NCBI GenBank assembly: GCA_008973525.1
Contig: WACJ01000523.1
Coordinates: 1,426,001-1,490,000 of the forward strand
Length of the DNA stretch: 64,000 bases
Reading direction: 5' to 3'
DNA from: Stenopsyche tienmushanensis
Taxonomy: Eukaryota > Arthropoda > Insecta > Trichoptera > Stenopsychidae
Shown here: one piece after another, positions 10,593-22,019 of the stretch
Numbering within the stretch: position 1 is the first letter of the stretch
How the letters are laid out: every line of letters begins with the position of its first letter
The notes under the pieces: model-generated
What the model was told of the DNA's origin: nothing
The model's input: the letters and a program-made list of their open reading frames with translations, nothing else
Databases searched by the model: none
Position numbers and translations under genes: made by a program

Positions 10593-13500
10593 TCAATTCC
10601 AACCGGGATCGTACGTGTACGTCGGTTTTACCACCGTAGGAGTGATGTAGACGCGACGTCCCTTATAAAAACAGCTGACCACGCCCAAATACGCCGTCCT
10701 GCCGACGCCACTCTAAAAACGCATAAATAATTACGAATGCAATAAATTATGGAAACGCTAGATTGAATATCGTTGGCCTTACTCGAAAATCTTCCATCAA
10801 TCCCAGATGACGAATGAGCTTCTTGTATTCCTCCTTAGTTGCGTACGTCAAATGAAGAGTGGGCGGTACAGGATCCGGATTTTTTATGGGTTCCAAGCTG
10901 GGAAGCATCGCCAGTGTTACATTCGTGGCCGCGTTTATATCGGCGAGGAACTTTTTATCATAAGCGTCCTGTGGAATTTTAAAAAATTATTTCATTTATA
11001 TATTTCTATGAGAAGAGGAAAAATACTGGACGATGAGACGCAATTCTCTTCCTTCTGCAATGACTGCATCGCTGCGTTAAGCGCAACAAAAAGAGGGAAA
11101 ACAAATTGAGGCTGCAGCAACAGCAATTACAAAAGCAGTAACCCCGACAAAAGCACTGCACGAACTCCTTGGTGAGGCTGCAGGATCATCCTTTGGGGTT
11201 TGGCACAAGGTTCCGAAACGAATGGTCATCGTTTGGGATCTGTATGAGAGTGCCGAGGAGTCAGAGCATGTGGTTGACTCATTGTACAGAGCACTGGACG
11301 ATGGCTGTCGGAAATGCATTAAGGTGCTGTCGTTAAGACCAGCATACGACGACACATTCTTTGGGGCGGCTTTCCGAAAGCGGAGGAATCGATAACAATT
11401 GCTCTGCAAGAGGAAGAAAAACCCTGGAGGACTGATTGATTGATCCAATCTCAGAAAGAAGGATGGGCTTGAGTTGGCTTATTGAGCCTGAGTGTAAAAA
11501 CGGCATGTATTTTTGGCACTACCGATTTAATTTTTAGGAAATGATAAAATACAACTTTATCGCTCAAGTGCACACTCATGCGAGTGTATACTCATCAAAA
11601 GGATAATGTTTTGCATAAACATTAATGCTAATTCGTTACTATGAAAACAGCATTATTTATGCTAATCTCTCCTTTAAACGTTAGCAGTTTTTATGAGAAT
11701 GTAAAAAATAGGCAACAAATGGATAATCTGATAATGGAAATTGTACAAAGAAAACAACAATTCTTTTTTATTAATTAATTCATAGATAAGAATCAAAGGA
11801 ATGTGGACCCTACTACAACAATTTCTTTTATAGCAGTCGTAGACTAATAGCTATTAAAGGCTGATAAAACAATATTTTAAATAACGCGTTGATAAGTCCA
11901 CGTAAAAGTATCTAACAAAATTCGTCTATCTTTATAAGCTGTTTGACGCTTTTAGCAAAAAATATAAATTGGGGAATGATATTAGGATAAATGATTAATA
12001 AAAAGTGATTTTACCTTCATAAGGTATGTAAGATCCATTTCAGTGAATGCAATACTTTTATCATTCAGCTTAATCAATTTAAGGTACTTCTCGAAAAATA
12101 ACCCATTGCTTACGCCAACCTAAAAAGAGCGAATCATCTAATTTATTATGGAATATTATTTATATAAATTACGCATCAAATTTATTATTCCTTACCTTTC
12201 CGAACGTTCGAGTCCGCGGTAATTCCGGCCTTATGCAAGCTCTATCGTTGCGCTGTTCAGGTTTTCTGATCCAATCGTCCCAATAGCTGCAGAATTTATT
12301 AAAATAATAGATATATTTTCTCATCTAACACATGTGGATAATTTAATAGTTGTGTTTCTGGATTATCATTATGACAGTCTGGCGACTAAGTGCCGTTGGG
12401 TTTGGGAGGGGAAAGGGTTGCCAGACTATTACCAGCTAGTTAAGATAGTACCAGACTGGTTCAAACTTGCTGAAGCTACCCATAAAATGATGTCAATTTT
12501 AAAAAGTTGGAATAAATTATTTTTTATCTTGTATATAAAAATGTATTGGGTTTTGTTCGTTCGAAGTGCGCTGCCATACCGTTCATCGGATTGTGATAAA
12601 ACTTTGCCAACTTATTGTTTGTACTTTCTCAAATAATATAGATATAGTACAATTGACCAACAAGGAAAAGCTCTGAAGGACCATGTTAGAGATGGGAATC
12701 CTGGGTAAACTGGTGAGGCTATCGAGGTCGAGGTTTTAACAGTGCCTCAAGCTTCGCCTGAGTCCAGCGTCTTCAATGGGCAAGCCATATGGCACAGATG
12801 CCAACAAATAGTCCCTTGAGACACATCGTAAGGCAGTAGATGCCCCACGTCTGAACCTGGGCAAATGGAAGGAGGAGGCGCAGGACAAACGGAAATGACG
12901 AAATGCATTGTCGGTGACTGGGAATCTGTTATAGGGCTATAGGAGCCACCTAAAGTAAAAAGTTCTCATAAAATTATTGACTCACGCTGATGGCCACTTT
13001 GGTTGCAATTCATCCCACAGTTCTTTCAACAGCATCCATCCGAGACCCGGGAAGAAATCAGTACGATGCAATAATTCTGGTTGCGCAGGATTAATTAAGC
13101 CAGCTTTTCCATTATCATTCCAAGCGGAAACACACCTATAAAATATATATTTTTTATACACGTTAAAATCAAAATGATTGAAATACAAATATGTTAATTA
13201 TAATAATCAACGTATATTATTTACCACAGAGTGGGGTCATATTTTAAAAGAGGATACGTTCCCAGAAAGTATTCATAAAAGTCGGGAGACACGTCCAAAT
13301 CATCTGAAGGAAAACACATTATTATATCGTTATTTTTTCGTGAGGAATTTGAATAAAATCAACGATGAAACTTAACATGCCTTCGACTATTATGGCTGCT
13401 TCGTGACCGAGCGTATAAAAAGTGTGATTGAGTGCAAAACGATAATGTCGAGCGATGTTGAAGTAGCCTCGGAATTTTTTCTCTCGTGAAGGGACAGGCA

Positions 13501-15535
13501 TATCGCTCAGATCGGGTTGCAATATTAACGAAATTCCAGAATCGGCGGCATTCGCGTACGATTCCAAAACATTTTTGGTCGCTTCGTGATTACAGTCCTA
13601 AAAAATAACACATTATAATACATAAATTATGCATTAAACCAGCCAATCTTTACATTAATACATAATAAGGAAAATATTTGACATTTAAAATGTTACATAA
13701 ACAAATCTAATTGTGGCTTATAACCTTTGAAGCTGATAAGTTTTTATTGCATTCCAAAAAAACGCTATGAAAATCAATACGAGAACATTTTATGATGTAA
13801 CAAGATGACGATTATATACCTGGCTGACGATTATAGGAAACTTTTCTTTGTTCGGTCTATATTTGATGAGGAGATCTAAACATCGCTGCACCGTGATCCT
13901 GTTGCACGCCAGAACGAGCACGGCAATTTTATCCGATGCTGAATTTTTGATTACGGCTGAAAAAGACGCAACATTAAGTCTGTATCGTGAGATATAACAT
14001 CATGTTACGCAGCATTGTATTCATAAAAACGATTAAAACTGATTTTGGACATTCAGGATGATTTGTTGAAGCCGTTTTTACGCGTTCCGACGGTCGAAAA
14101 TGTCTCTTTTTTTGGTGAATTCGAATTTGAATGAATTGTCTTTTACCAATTACCAAGTCGTTCGTTCACCATTTTTAATTGTATTGATTTATTCCGATTT
14201 AAAAGAAGATAAGAATCAAAATTACGACATAAACGATATGATAATGCTGCTGTGTTTTTGAATGAAAAAAGAAAGTCCAACGGCGATTCGCTTAGCCGAG
14301 TATCAAACAATACATTATATAATAACACATCAATTGATAAGTTTGTAGGATGACTAATAAAACTCTCTAACAATAACACTTCAATGTCTTTTTGTAAAAC
14401 GATTTATCTTTGATATCAAAAGAGGCTTCATTTTCAGCAATTACGTCTTTATTGGAGACAAATCTTATTCCCTAGAACTGAAGATAGGAGTCACTGGAAG
14501 CCAAATCCGGCGAATAAGATGGACAGGGAAGCAATTCAAAGTGCAATTCAATTCAAAGTCGTTTTATCGCAATTTCTTCCGGCAAACATATCAATTGTGG
14601 GGGGGTTTTGCCGGTTGCTCCACTCAGTTGACCGACGTTTTGACTCTGGAATATAGTAACAGATCTATATTTCATCCATTATCACATACCGTGCGAAAAA
14701 ATCCTTTTTATTGCACCGAAACGGCTCCAAACAACGCTCTGAATTGTGGACGTGTTGGACACAGTTGATTCTTGGACAAAGTTTTCCGGATCATTAATTA
14801 CAAAAAGCGTCATTAAAACCACTGTAACTTGTGAACTAAACATAAGATTGCTATGAAATATTGACACGTATTATTTGAAGATTGCTACTTGCTAAAAATC
14901 ACATGGATTCGTCAACAGCAGCGTCGACTATACGTCATCCTATGAATTTATCAAGTGACGTGTCCTCAAAATACATTATTATCGACACGGGATCAAAACA
15001 TTATAATAGTAATGCTCTATTATACTTCAAAAAAATACTGTTTGCCTTTGTTAATCTCAAACAAAAGGACGGAGCTCCATTGTTGAATTACATTGTATGC
15101 GGTTTTTAGACCATTGCATTTATTTAGCGAGCATCCGAAGCACGTTATCTATAATAAATAATGATAGAACAAAGCAAAGTGTATTTAATTTGATCCTAAA
15201 TCTGTCTACGTCTACAAATCAAATAAAAACATACGTATTAAAACATAATAAATACCGTTATCGTTGGCAATTTTTTGCGCCTCCTTCTTTTCTTCTAATA
15301 TTTTCTGCTTTATTTCTATGAGAATTTCTTTATTACTTTGCAGATGTTGTCTAAAATCATGTTCTAATTTATCCACCCTCTGATCGAGATACTTTCTGAA
15401 TTCTTCATCGGGATCGGTTTCGGTGGTCTCTTGAGATCCCAACGGACTGTTGGTGAAGGAGACGTACGTGAAGATCACCCAGAGCGTCAGACATACCAGG
15501 CAGCCGACGGCCGCTTTTTTGGCGTACAAGCGCAT
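10593..15535 (-). CDS. Mgat1: Alpha-1,3-mannosyl-glycoprotein 2-beta-N-acetylglucosaminyltransferase (GnT I)
   Basis: This Golgi type II membrane enzyme adds GlcNAc from UDP-GlcNAc to the alpha-1,3 arm of Man5GlcNAc2, the first step toward hybrid and complex N-glycans. Nine exons on the minus strand keep one frame of about 454 codons (vertebrate enzymes are about 445): 15256-15535, 13820-13956, 13381-13597, 13225-13303, 12986-13135, 12196-12286, 12015-12119, 10783-10968, 10593-10712. Residues about 8-28 form the membrane anchor, then a charged coiled stem to about 93. The catalytic part holds [32 protein letters not shown], the nucleotide/metal-binding EDD (residues about 211-213, split between exons 3 and 4), [34 protein letters not shown] and ACIRPE. 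It ends YDPGWN, close to the family's usual end. The first ATG in frame is at 15535; the TTG six bases before it is not used. Intron 3 (13304-13380) starts with GC. Introns contain R1 ORF1-like and mariner remnants. No frame break is seen, so it is probably functional. Confidence 0.96.
11081..11440 (+). mobile_element. R1-clade ORF1 (gag-like) fragment in Mgat1 intron 7
   Basis: A 104-codon open stretch (11081-11395) reads on the strand opposite to Mgat1. It contains [18 protein letters not shown] and [12 protein letters not shown], resembling the KVxSLRPxYxxTQ box of ORF1 in R1-like elements, followed after a stop by a frame-shifted continuation ([14 protein letters not shown]). It has lost its N-terminal half and zinc knuckles. 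Identification is by motif similarity only. Confidence 0.5.
12530..12660 (+). repeat. Interspersed repeat family A (Helitron-like?), copy 1
   Basis: Shares GCGCTGCCATACCGTTCATC, GATAAAACTTTGCCAACTTA and TTTCTCAAATAATATAGATA with copies at 40185-40570 (reverse), 42140-42480 and 55440-55800. The copies start after a TATATAAAAAT stretch. No protein is encoded. The layout is compatible with a non-autonomous Helitron, but I cannot see a diagnostic 3' hairpin and CTRR end here. Confidence 0.5.
14340..14870 (-). mobile_element. Mariner transposase remnant in Mgat1 intron 1
   Basis: On the minus strand about 14540-14340 encodes a broken C-terminal mariner domain: [11 protein letters not shown], the YSPDLAPSD box preceding the last catalytic Asp, then [18 protein letters not shown], the usual region after it. 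The part toward 14870 is less clear. Several stops and shifts make it non-functional. Confidence 0.65.
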
Positions 15536-17522
15536 TTTCAAATATGACCCGATCCAATTTTCACATAACCACCGGCGCTTTGCTGCTTTGCAATTTTTTC
15601 CACGTGCGGTGTGCTAAATTACCCATGACGGTGACAATTTCCTGACACGACGATTAGATAAAAACCAGTCCGGCATACGTGTATAACCTCCAAAATTGCA
15701 TTCATATTAGACTCGTATTAGTTTTCAATTAGTCCATCGGAAATTCCTTCCGGAAGGAAGTACTCGAATTTAACTATTTAAATAATGTCGCGCACGTCAG
15801 ACAGGCCGTATAATCAAACACTCCACGATCCCACTGACAACTGAAAACGTCACGTCAAAATAAAAACATCTGTGTAAATTATTGGCTTATAAAAATATAC
15901 GCGGCCATAACCTACATAATAGCGGCCATACAAATGCATCGCCGCGACGATTGCGCCGAATTTAAAAATTTAAATATAAACGCTATTTAAAAATGCAAAT
16001 TAATAAAATATAAGATTTAAAAAATATATGAATAAATCAGACATTTTATTTGATGTATGGGCGTTTCTTAATAAATGAAATAAGTCATCCTAAGAAAGTT
16101 GTTAGGGTATCGTGTATTTAAATGAAAAATACGGTTTTAATAGCAAAATTAAACGTTTTAAAATTATTTCCATAAGCTTTTGAATTTAAGAATTACGCAA
16201 TTGAACAATAAAGTAATTAAAATTAAGTTTTTTTATAATATTCTATTTATATTTAAATTCTAACCTTGAAATCGCATTGTAAAATCAAATTATAAAAATA
16301 TTCAATGTTCTCAAAATGCTGACACATACTTTAATTTACTTTTATAATCATACATTAATTAAATAATAAGCAGGTCTAATTAAAACAATCATAAACTATT
16401 TTTATCAATACGGTTGACTTGATATCTCAAGTTATAATCAAGCGATTTACTTCATATTTGATATTGACCTTTTATATATAACCCTCTAACGCCCCTACCA
16501 AATTTATGCCAAAATTTTGTTTATAACTATTTTAAAAAAATTAAAATTGAAAAAATATGAACAAAAAATGATTTTTTTAAACAATCGCCTTTTAGCGAAA
16601 ATAAAATTATTATGTTTTCTTCTGAGGTAGGAACTATAGACACATTCTTTGTTAATTAAGACCCTTTTTAATTTTTTTATTTAAAATGACTAGAAGGGTT
16701 GGAATCGTGTCAACCAGGACACACCCTTTTTTTTACCTCTTACATTTCATCAGCTTATAACTTTTTTATTTTAGGCTTTTTAAATTTTTTGTATATTCTA
16801 AAAATATCAATAAATATCTGGTAAAAAATGTATATTAAAAATATTTTCGTGTATTTTTTTAACAAGCTTGAAAAAATAGTGTTTTTAGAATCATTTTTTA
16901 TTGATCGGAACGGTTTAAAAAACACTAATGCTGTTTAAAAACCCATCTGAAATATTTTTATATCAATGCTATTTAAATTATCTAATTAATTGTTGAAAAT
17001 ATTTATAAATAAACTGAAAAAACAGTCATGAGGAAAATATAATATACCGATTAAAATAATCAAAATACAAGCCAGTAATGACCTTTTTATCAATCGTATT
17101 ATAAAACGTCCAAATGCAATTAATATGTTATCTTTTATTATGCAAAATGGGTGTGGTTATATTATTCTGTGAAGTATTCGTTGAGCGTAATTTTTCAAAT
17201 AGACGGTATAAATTCAATAAAATAACTTTATAGCGTTAGATATATATTATAGTTTAACCATATAATAATCCTCAATCTTCAGCAATCGGATGGAGATTGC
17301 CAACATTTAATAATACTGCCATTATATTTCAATAAACATTATTTTAAACGAGATTATTAAGAAAAAATCATTATGTATTTGAAATATATACTCTTTTTAA
17401 ATACAATACATTCAAATCAGTCGGTAAAAATTAATGGAATGATAATATATATATGTGTGTGTGTAAATTAATGAATTGTTGATAGAAGCAAACATTAAAA
17501 CAGTTCGTCGAAAAAAATATTT
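15536..17522. other. Intergenic region between Mgat1 and the HIBADH-like gene
   Basis: Head of Mgat1 on the right side (its 5' flank at 15536-15850 is less AT-rich and may hold the promoter) and 3' flank of the dehydrogenase gene. No gene is seen. It contains one copy of a repeat pair at 16440-16770, annotated separately. Confidence 0.4.
16440..16770. repeat. Dispersed repeat pair, copy 1 (partner at 60330-60640)
   Basis: The copies share GACTAGAAGGGTTGGAATCG followed by TGTCAA(C/T)CAGGACACAC at their right sides, and share TTTACTTCATATTTGATAT, CTCCTACCA/CCCTACCAAATTTAT and GAGGTAG(G)AACTATAG(A/C)CAC at matching distances to the left. Similarity spans about 300 bp in the same orientation. 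No coding potential; identity of the element is unknown. Confidence 0.65.
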
Positions 17523-18978
17523 TCATTTCTTATTCTGAAGGAAATCGTAGATGACCGAGAAGTCTTTATTTCCGAGATCCTTGGTAACGAGCGTCTGATA
17601 AATTTGCTGCGATAGCGATCCCAATTGAATGGGAGTATGCGATTTAGTCGCAATCGCCGTCGCCAAACCGAGATCCTAAAATCATAAATCATTTTAATTC
17701 AAATTCAAACTTAATAAACGCATTTTTTCTGCATTTACATACCTTGCAAATGAGCTGAGATGAAAAGCCTCCTTTATAATCGTTACTCGCTGGACATGTT
17801 GATACTAAGCCTGATTTATAAGGGTAAAAAACATTATTATTTGAAGCGTAAACAAATATTCAAACGTATTTAAATACAAGTCTATTCACCGGGCACGGGA
17901 TTGTTGACTTCGGACGACCAACAACGTCCCGGTTGAACTGTTTACGATGTCCATTAATACCTTTGGATCGAGACCGAGCCTTAAAATTTATAAACGTGTT
18001 AATATAAATATTTATATGAAACAATTTCAACGGCGGCTTCAATTACCTGATTCCTAAATTCATACATTCCGATACGCCGATCATCGATATGGCCAATAAC
18101 ATGTTGTTACAGATTTTAGCGACTAATCCCGCTCCGATTGGACCGCAATGCGTTAATTTGCCTCCCATGGGTTGGAGATATGGCGTGGCTTTCTGGAAAT
18201 ATTCTTCCTTTCCGCCGACCATGAACGTTAACGTCGCATTCTTTGCTCCAATTACGCCTATTTTGGCATATAATTACAACAGAAACATATAATTAACAAC
18301 GAATTAACGTATACATTATATGATTCAAACGTAAATACCTCCGGATACTGGTGCGTCTACAAAGAGCACGCCTTTGGATTCGGCTTCGGCGCTGATTTCT
18401 TTAGCGACGCTCGGATCGACGGTGCTAGAATCGATTAAGAATGCTCCTTTTTTTGCCTTAAAATTAATTGCAATAATAAATTAACGTTCTACGATGATAC
18501 GTATCAATTTTATAACGTAGATACCTTGGATATCAATCCGTTTTCTCCGCAGTAGACGTTCAAAACTATGTCGTTATTGGGTAGCATCGTAACGATGCAG
18601 TCTGCCCCCGAGCTTGCTACGTCCGATGATGAACCGACGGCTTTGGCACCTTTTTGGACGATAGCGTCGGTGGCTTCTTTAGAGACGTCATAAACGGTCA
18701 GCGAAAAGCCCTTTAAATATACAATACAGACGCGTTAAATATAGTTTTATAGATTTTAAAGGCTTTCATTTGTATACCTTGTTGATAAGATGCGATGCCA
18801 TGTGGGATCCCATGTTGCCGAGGCCAATGAATCCGACATTTTTAGGAACGTTATGGCAGCAATAGTTCCTTTGAAGATTTATCCGCCTGGCTTCTTGTAG
18901 AAGTTTACCGTTGCAAATTAGAGCTCTACTTCCGAGGGAATATCCCACGGATAAGCTAGATTTTAAACAATTTGCCAT
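17523..18978 (-). CDS. HIBADH: 3-hydroxyisobutyrate dehydrogenase, mitochondrial (one-base frame break in exon 4)
   Basis: The enzyme oxidises 3-hydroxyisobutyrate to methylmalonate semialdehyde with NAD+ in valine catabolism. Exons on the minus strand: 18778-18978, 18525-18710, 18339-18456, 18047-18257, 17890-17979, 17743-17810, 17523-17675, all with GT-AG borders and matching phases (seven coding exons). The N-terminus is Arg/Ser/Leu-rich without acids, as in a mitochondrial targeting peptide. Residues 50-61 are FIGLGNMGSHMA, the family signature and NAD-binding glycine loop. DAPVSGG follows near 162-168; the catalytic Lys lies in GAGLVAKICNN (about residue 216). The end DFSVIYDFLQNKK is typical. 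In exon 4 the expected SSTG-RCWSSEVNNPVPG is interrupted: one extra base at about 17927 puts RCWSS out of frame and leads to an early stop after about 275 residues. All other exons are clean. This looks like an assembly error or a very recent lesion. Confidence 0.93.
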
Positions 18979-20450
18979 GGCTTTCTGAAACTATATATTT
19001 TAATACACGTTATAAACAATAAAATCAATATTTCTATCTACGGCAGGAGCTTTTATTAACAGATTTAAATTGACATTTAGATCACACGATAATATTAATA
19101 ACATACTGATAATCTTTATAACCATTTATCTAAGATAGCGTTGATTGGCTTGATAATTTATTTAATCATCTAATTGTACACAACTATAAAGTTTTTCAAT
19201 TAACTAAAATTAATTTTTATTGAGTGATATTTATCGTTTTTCAGCGTTTATTCAAGGTTTTTCTAAAAATAATCATTTATCTACTGAAACATTGTAAAGG
19301 GGAGTGTTTCTTTTGATGCGTTATATAAGATAATAGCAAAAAAGAAGTAATATTATGTTTATCAAATTGATTAACTGAGAGATAAAAAGAACACATGATT
19401 TTTAATCACCGGTCTTAAAGTATATGAAGCCTGAAAAATTGAGTAAACAACTTGTTATTTTTACGATTTTATAACAGCGAATTTGAACTTGAAAAAAATT
19501 AATCAATTGTGGTTTCAAACATTATTAAAATTTAATTTAATTAAAACATTCACAATACAAATTTTAAATCGTTAATAATGACACATATCCCCTTTGACAA
19601 TATGCAAATATTTATGACATTTGAAAATAAAAAATATAATCGTATAAAATCACAATGGGAATTAATTAACCTAGTTAATATCTATTTAAATGTATTTGCA
19701 TATTATTTATTACTATAAAAATATATAAGCACGTGTTTTTAAATATTTCATCAATTTAATTTCGTGCAAATTTAAGATCATGGTCAAAATTTTGACAGTT
19801 AAGTTCAAATCCATTTTTGTCGGTTAAGGTTAAGGTAAATTAGTGTTAAGGCTTATTTTTGGATGACGTGTAAAGAGTGAAAGAAAGTCGTTTGAGGCTA
19901 ACTTCATTGTATGACCTTGTCTTTGTATTTCTGCATGATAAACTCTATATCTTCATTCCATGAAGCTAACCATTTACATTTTTATCGCTCAATCGAAATA
20001 TAAAAGAATCGTTAGAGCCATTGTCGTTGAAAAAAGGGAGCTCGCAGATAAAGACTCGGCGACACAACCTCGTGATAAAATTCAAAACATTTTAAAGTAT
20101 CGTTGTGTTAAAATGTATTGTAACGAGCGAGATTATTAGATTTTATTATAGCTAAAATATGATTTAACCTGTTTCAACGCACCCAAGGTGAGAGACAAAA
20201 ATAAACTGAACAACTTTGCTGGTATTACACTATCAAATCCAGTATCAACAATCCATGAGGGGCATATCAATAATACAAACAAAATATTATTCTATTTCCT
20301 TCTATTTGAAAACGAAACTAATTAATAACAAAACAGTTTTAAACATTATTATAAAACATAATTCAGACTTTTGATATCTTTTTTGTAAAAACGGATTAGA
20401 ATTAGGATATTTTTTCAACAAATTAATGCAAAACCTCCTGTTGCATCTTT
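18979..20450. other. AT-rich intergenic stretch, no gene seen
   Basis: 5' flank of the dehydrogenase gene on the left, then AT-rich sequence with no conserved frame or splice-bounded exon on either strand. Confidence 0.4.
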
Positions 20451-20456
20451 GCTAAT

Positions 20457-21090
20457 ACGAGGCATGTTCAGAAAGTAAATGTACTGTGACCATAACGGGT
20501 TGTTTTTTTAATTTTTTTTTTTTACACCGAGTGGTAAAAAGAGATCCCATGACAGAACAGGCATAAAAAGAACACGATAGTACGTAAACTCACATTGTCA
20601 TACCAATTCCTTATCTGCCAAAAAACTCAAAACCACAACTTCGAGCAAAAAAAATCATGATCTTAGGTGTTTTAGGACCGAAAAAGACATCATTTTGATT
20701 GAATGTATACCTTAGAAGAAGACTATCAAAGCACAACAATATTATGAGACCATAAAAAAACTCAAAAGGAGCATTCAAAACAAAAGGAGGGGAATGCTGA
20801 TGAAAGAACACTCACAGCCTCAGCCACCAAGCTGCTCTTGGATTCATTAGGTTGGGATGTTTTGGACCACTTTCCCGTATTCCCCTGACTTGGCGGATTC
20901 GGATGATCATTTTTTCACCTCCCTGAAGTGACACATCGGTGGAATTAGTTTTTTTAACCGCCGAGCAATTTCTGAAATGGGGAAAAGAACTGGCGGGAAA
21001 GTTCTTCGAGCTAGAAATAAAAAAAAGTCAGTTCCACGACTCACCATATGCATTGAACGACATGGCAATTATGTGGAAAAATAGTTAACA
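20457..21090 (+). mobile_element. Mariner element remnant with left terminal repeat
   Basis: The left end reads GAGGCATGTTCAGAAAGTAA followed by ATGTACTGTGACCATAACG; a reverse-oriented match lies at 40104-40155. From about 20790 a broken C-terminal transposase reads LGWDVLDHFP, then after shifts a PDLADSDDHFF-like catalytic box, and finally VPRLTICIERHGNYVEK before a stop near 21090. Frameshifts and stops make it inactive. Confidence 0.7.
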
Positions 21091-21239
21091 ATATACTGTA
21101 ATATTTTTCACATGAATGGTTGTTGATAAGGACATTAATGCATTTATAGCTTTACAGCTTAAAGATGGATGTTTACATCTTCCACTGCTATTCAAAACTG
21201 AGGCAATGTTAATGTTTTGTGTCTGGATGTCAGAGTGAC

Positions 21240-21600
21240 ATCCGAAGACAACTCTATTCATTGTTATTTTTCTCTATTCGTAAGAGTACACGAAATGACG
21301 TCCTCCATGAAGGGATTATTAATCCAGAGATTTCCTTTACGAGGATCCTCATTTTCGAGATAATAGTGATTCAATTTTAAGTACCAATGCCTTTAAGTGT
21401 TGGCGTATTACATTTAAAACACATTTACTACCGACGCCAGCAGCAATTAATAATTCTTGCAAAAGTGGAAACATTTCAAATGCTCTTCTTATACGCGACA
21501 ATCCCAAAGAACCAGCAAGCAGCATAAAGGTTAAGGTCATTAAGTAGACTAAATATGACTAAAAGAAAGAGATGTTATGATTTAATATTTTTGCATGGTG
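21240..21600 (-). mobile_element. hAT (ZBED/Buster-like) transposase remnant
   Basis: Minus-strand frames give ALVLKIESLLSRK and, shifted, YYLENEDPRKGNLWINNPF, which resembles the segment of hAT/ZBED-type transposases just before the C-terminal dimerisation domain. The adjacent plus-strand text at 21615-21670 (GGTTGGGAAACACTGG) resembles the 3' tail seen with such elements. Assignment is by motif recognition only. Confidence 0.5.
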
Positions 21601-21734
21601 AATTTTTTACAATTTAGCATACTGTTTGCGGCCCAGTGGAAAGTCTGGAGGGCACCGGTTGGGAAACACTGGTTTATGTGATGTTCGATGAAGGCCTGCG
21701 ATACCCATCTTATCCCATAACACCCATCCTATTC

Positions 21735-21935
21735 GTTTTGTAGTGGTTTAGATCCTGAACTCTTATTATAAAGGTTCGGGTTCAAATCCAGATTGTGGAA
21801 AAAAATCACCGTATCAATAAATTTGGGAGTCCTGAAATATTAATATTCTGATCGATCGTCGCAACCCAGGCTTACCCTGATTTTCTGTATTTGAAAAAGT
21901 AGATGCTGAGGCTATTAATAAAGTTATGCAGAGAC
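21735..21935 (+). mobile_element. tRNA-derived SINE
   Basis: The head resembles a tRNA gene: an A-box-like TAGTGGTTTAGA at 21741-21752 and a B-box GGGTTCAAATCC at 21778-21789, spaced as in an RNA polymerase III promoter. There is no complete cloverleaf. The body after the head (TATCAATAAATTTGGGAG ... CCTGATTTTCTG) recurs at 25705-25790 without the tRNA-like head, suggesting a 5'-truncated second copy. Confidence 0.55.
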
Positions 21936-21938
21936 GCC

Positions 21939-22019
21939 CATGAGTGAGTGATTACATTTGCAACAACAATTAAAATTATCATTTATATATAATGATAATT
22001 TCACTACTCACTCATAGAT
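21939..22019. repeat. Nested inverted repeat / hairpin
   Basis: An exact 11-bp palindromic pair, AAATTATCATT (21973-21983) and AATGATAATTT (21991-22001), is separated by 7 bases. Outside it, ATGAGTGAGT (about 21940) and ACTCACTCAT (about 22008) are also inverted, so the fold could extend over about 80 bp. No gene is attached; it may be a small palindromic MITE. Confidence 0.6.

Noticed and set aside
10807..11109. 100-codon open frame on the plus strand
   Set aside because: Shadow of Mgat1 exon 8 on the opposite strand followed by intron sequence.
15536..15541. Start of Mgat1 two codons earlier
   Set aside because: The codon at 15541-15539 is TTG; the first ATG in frame is at 15535.
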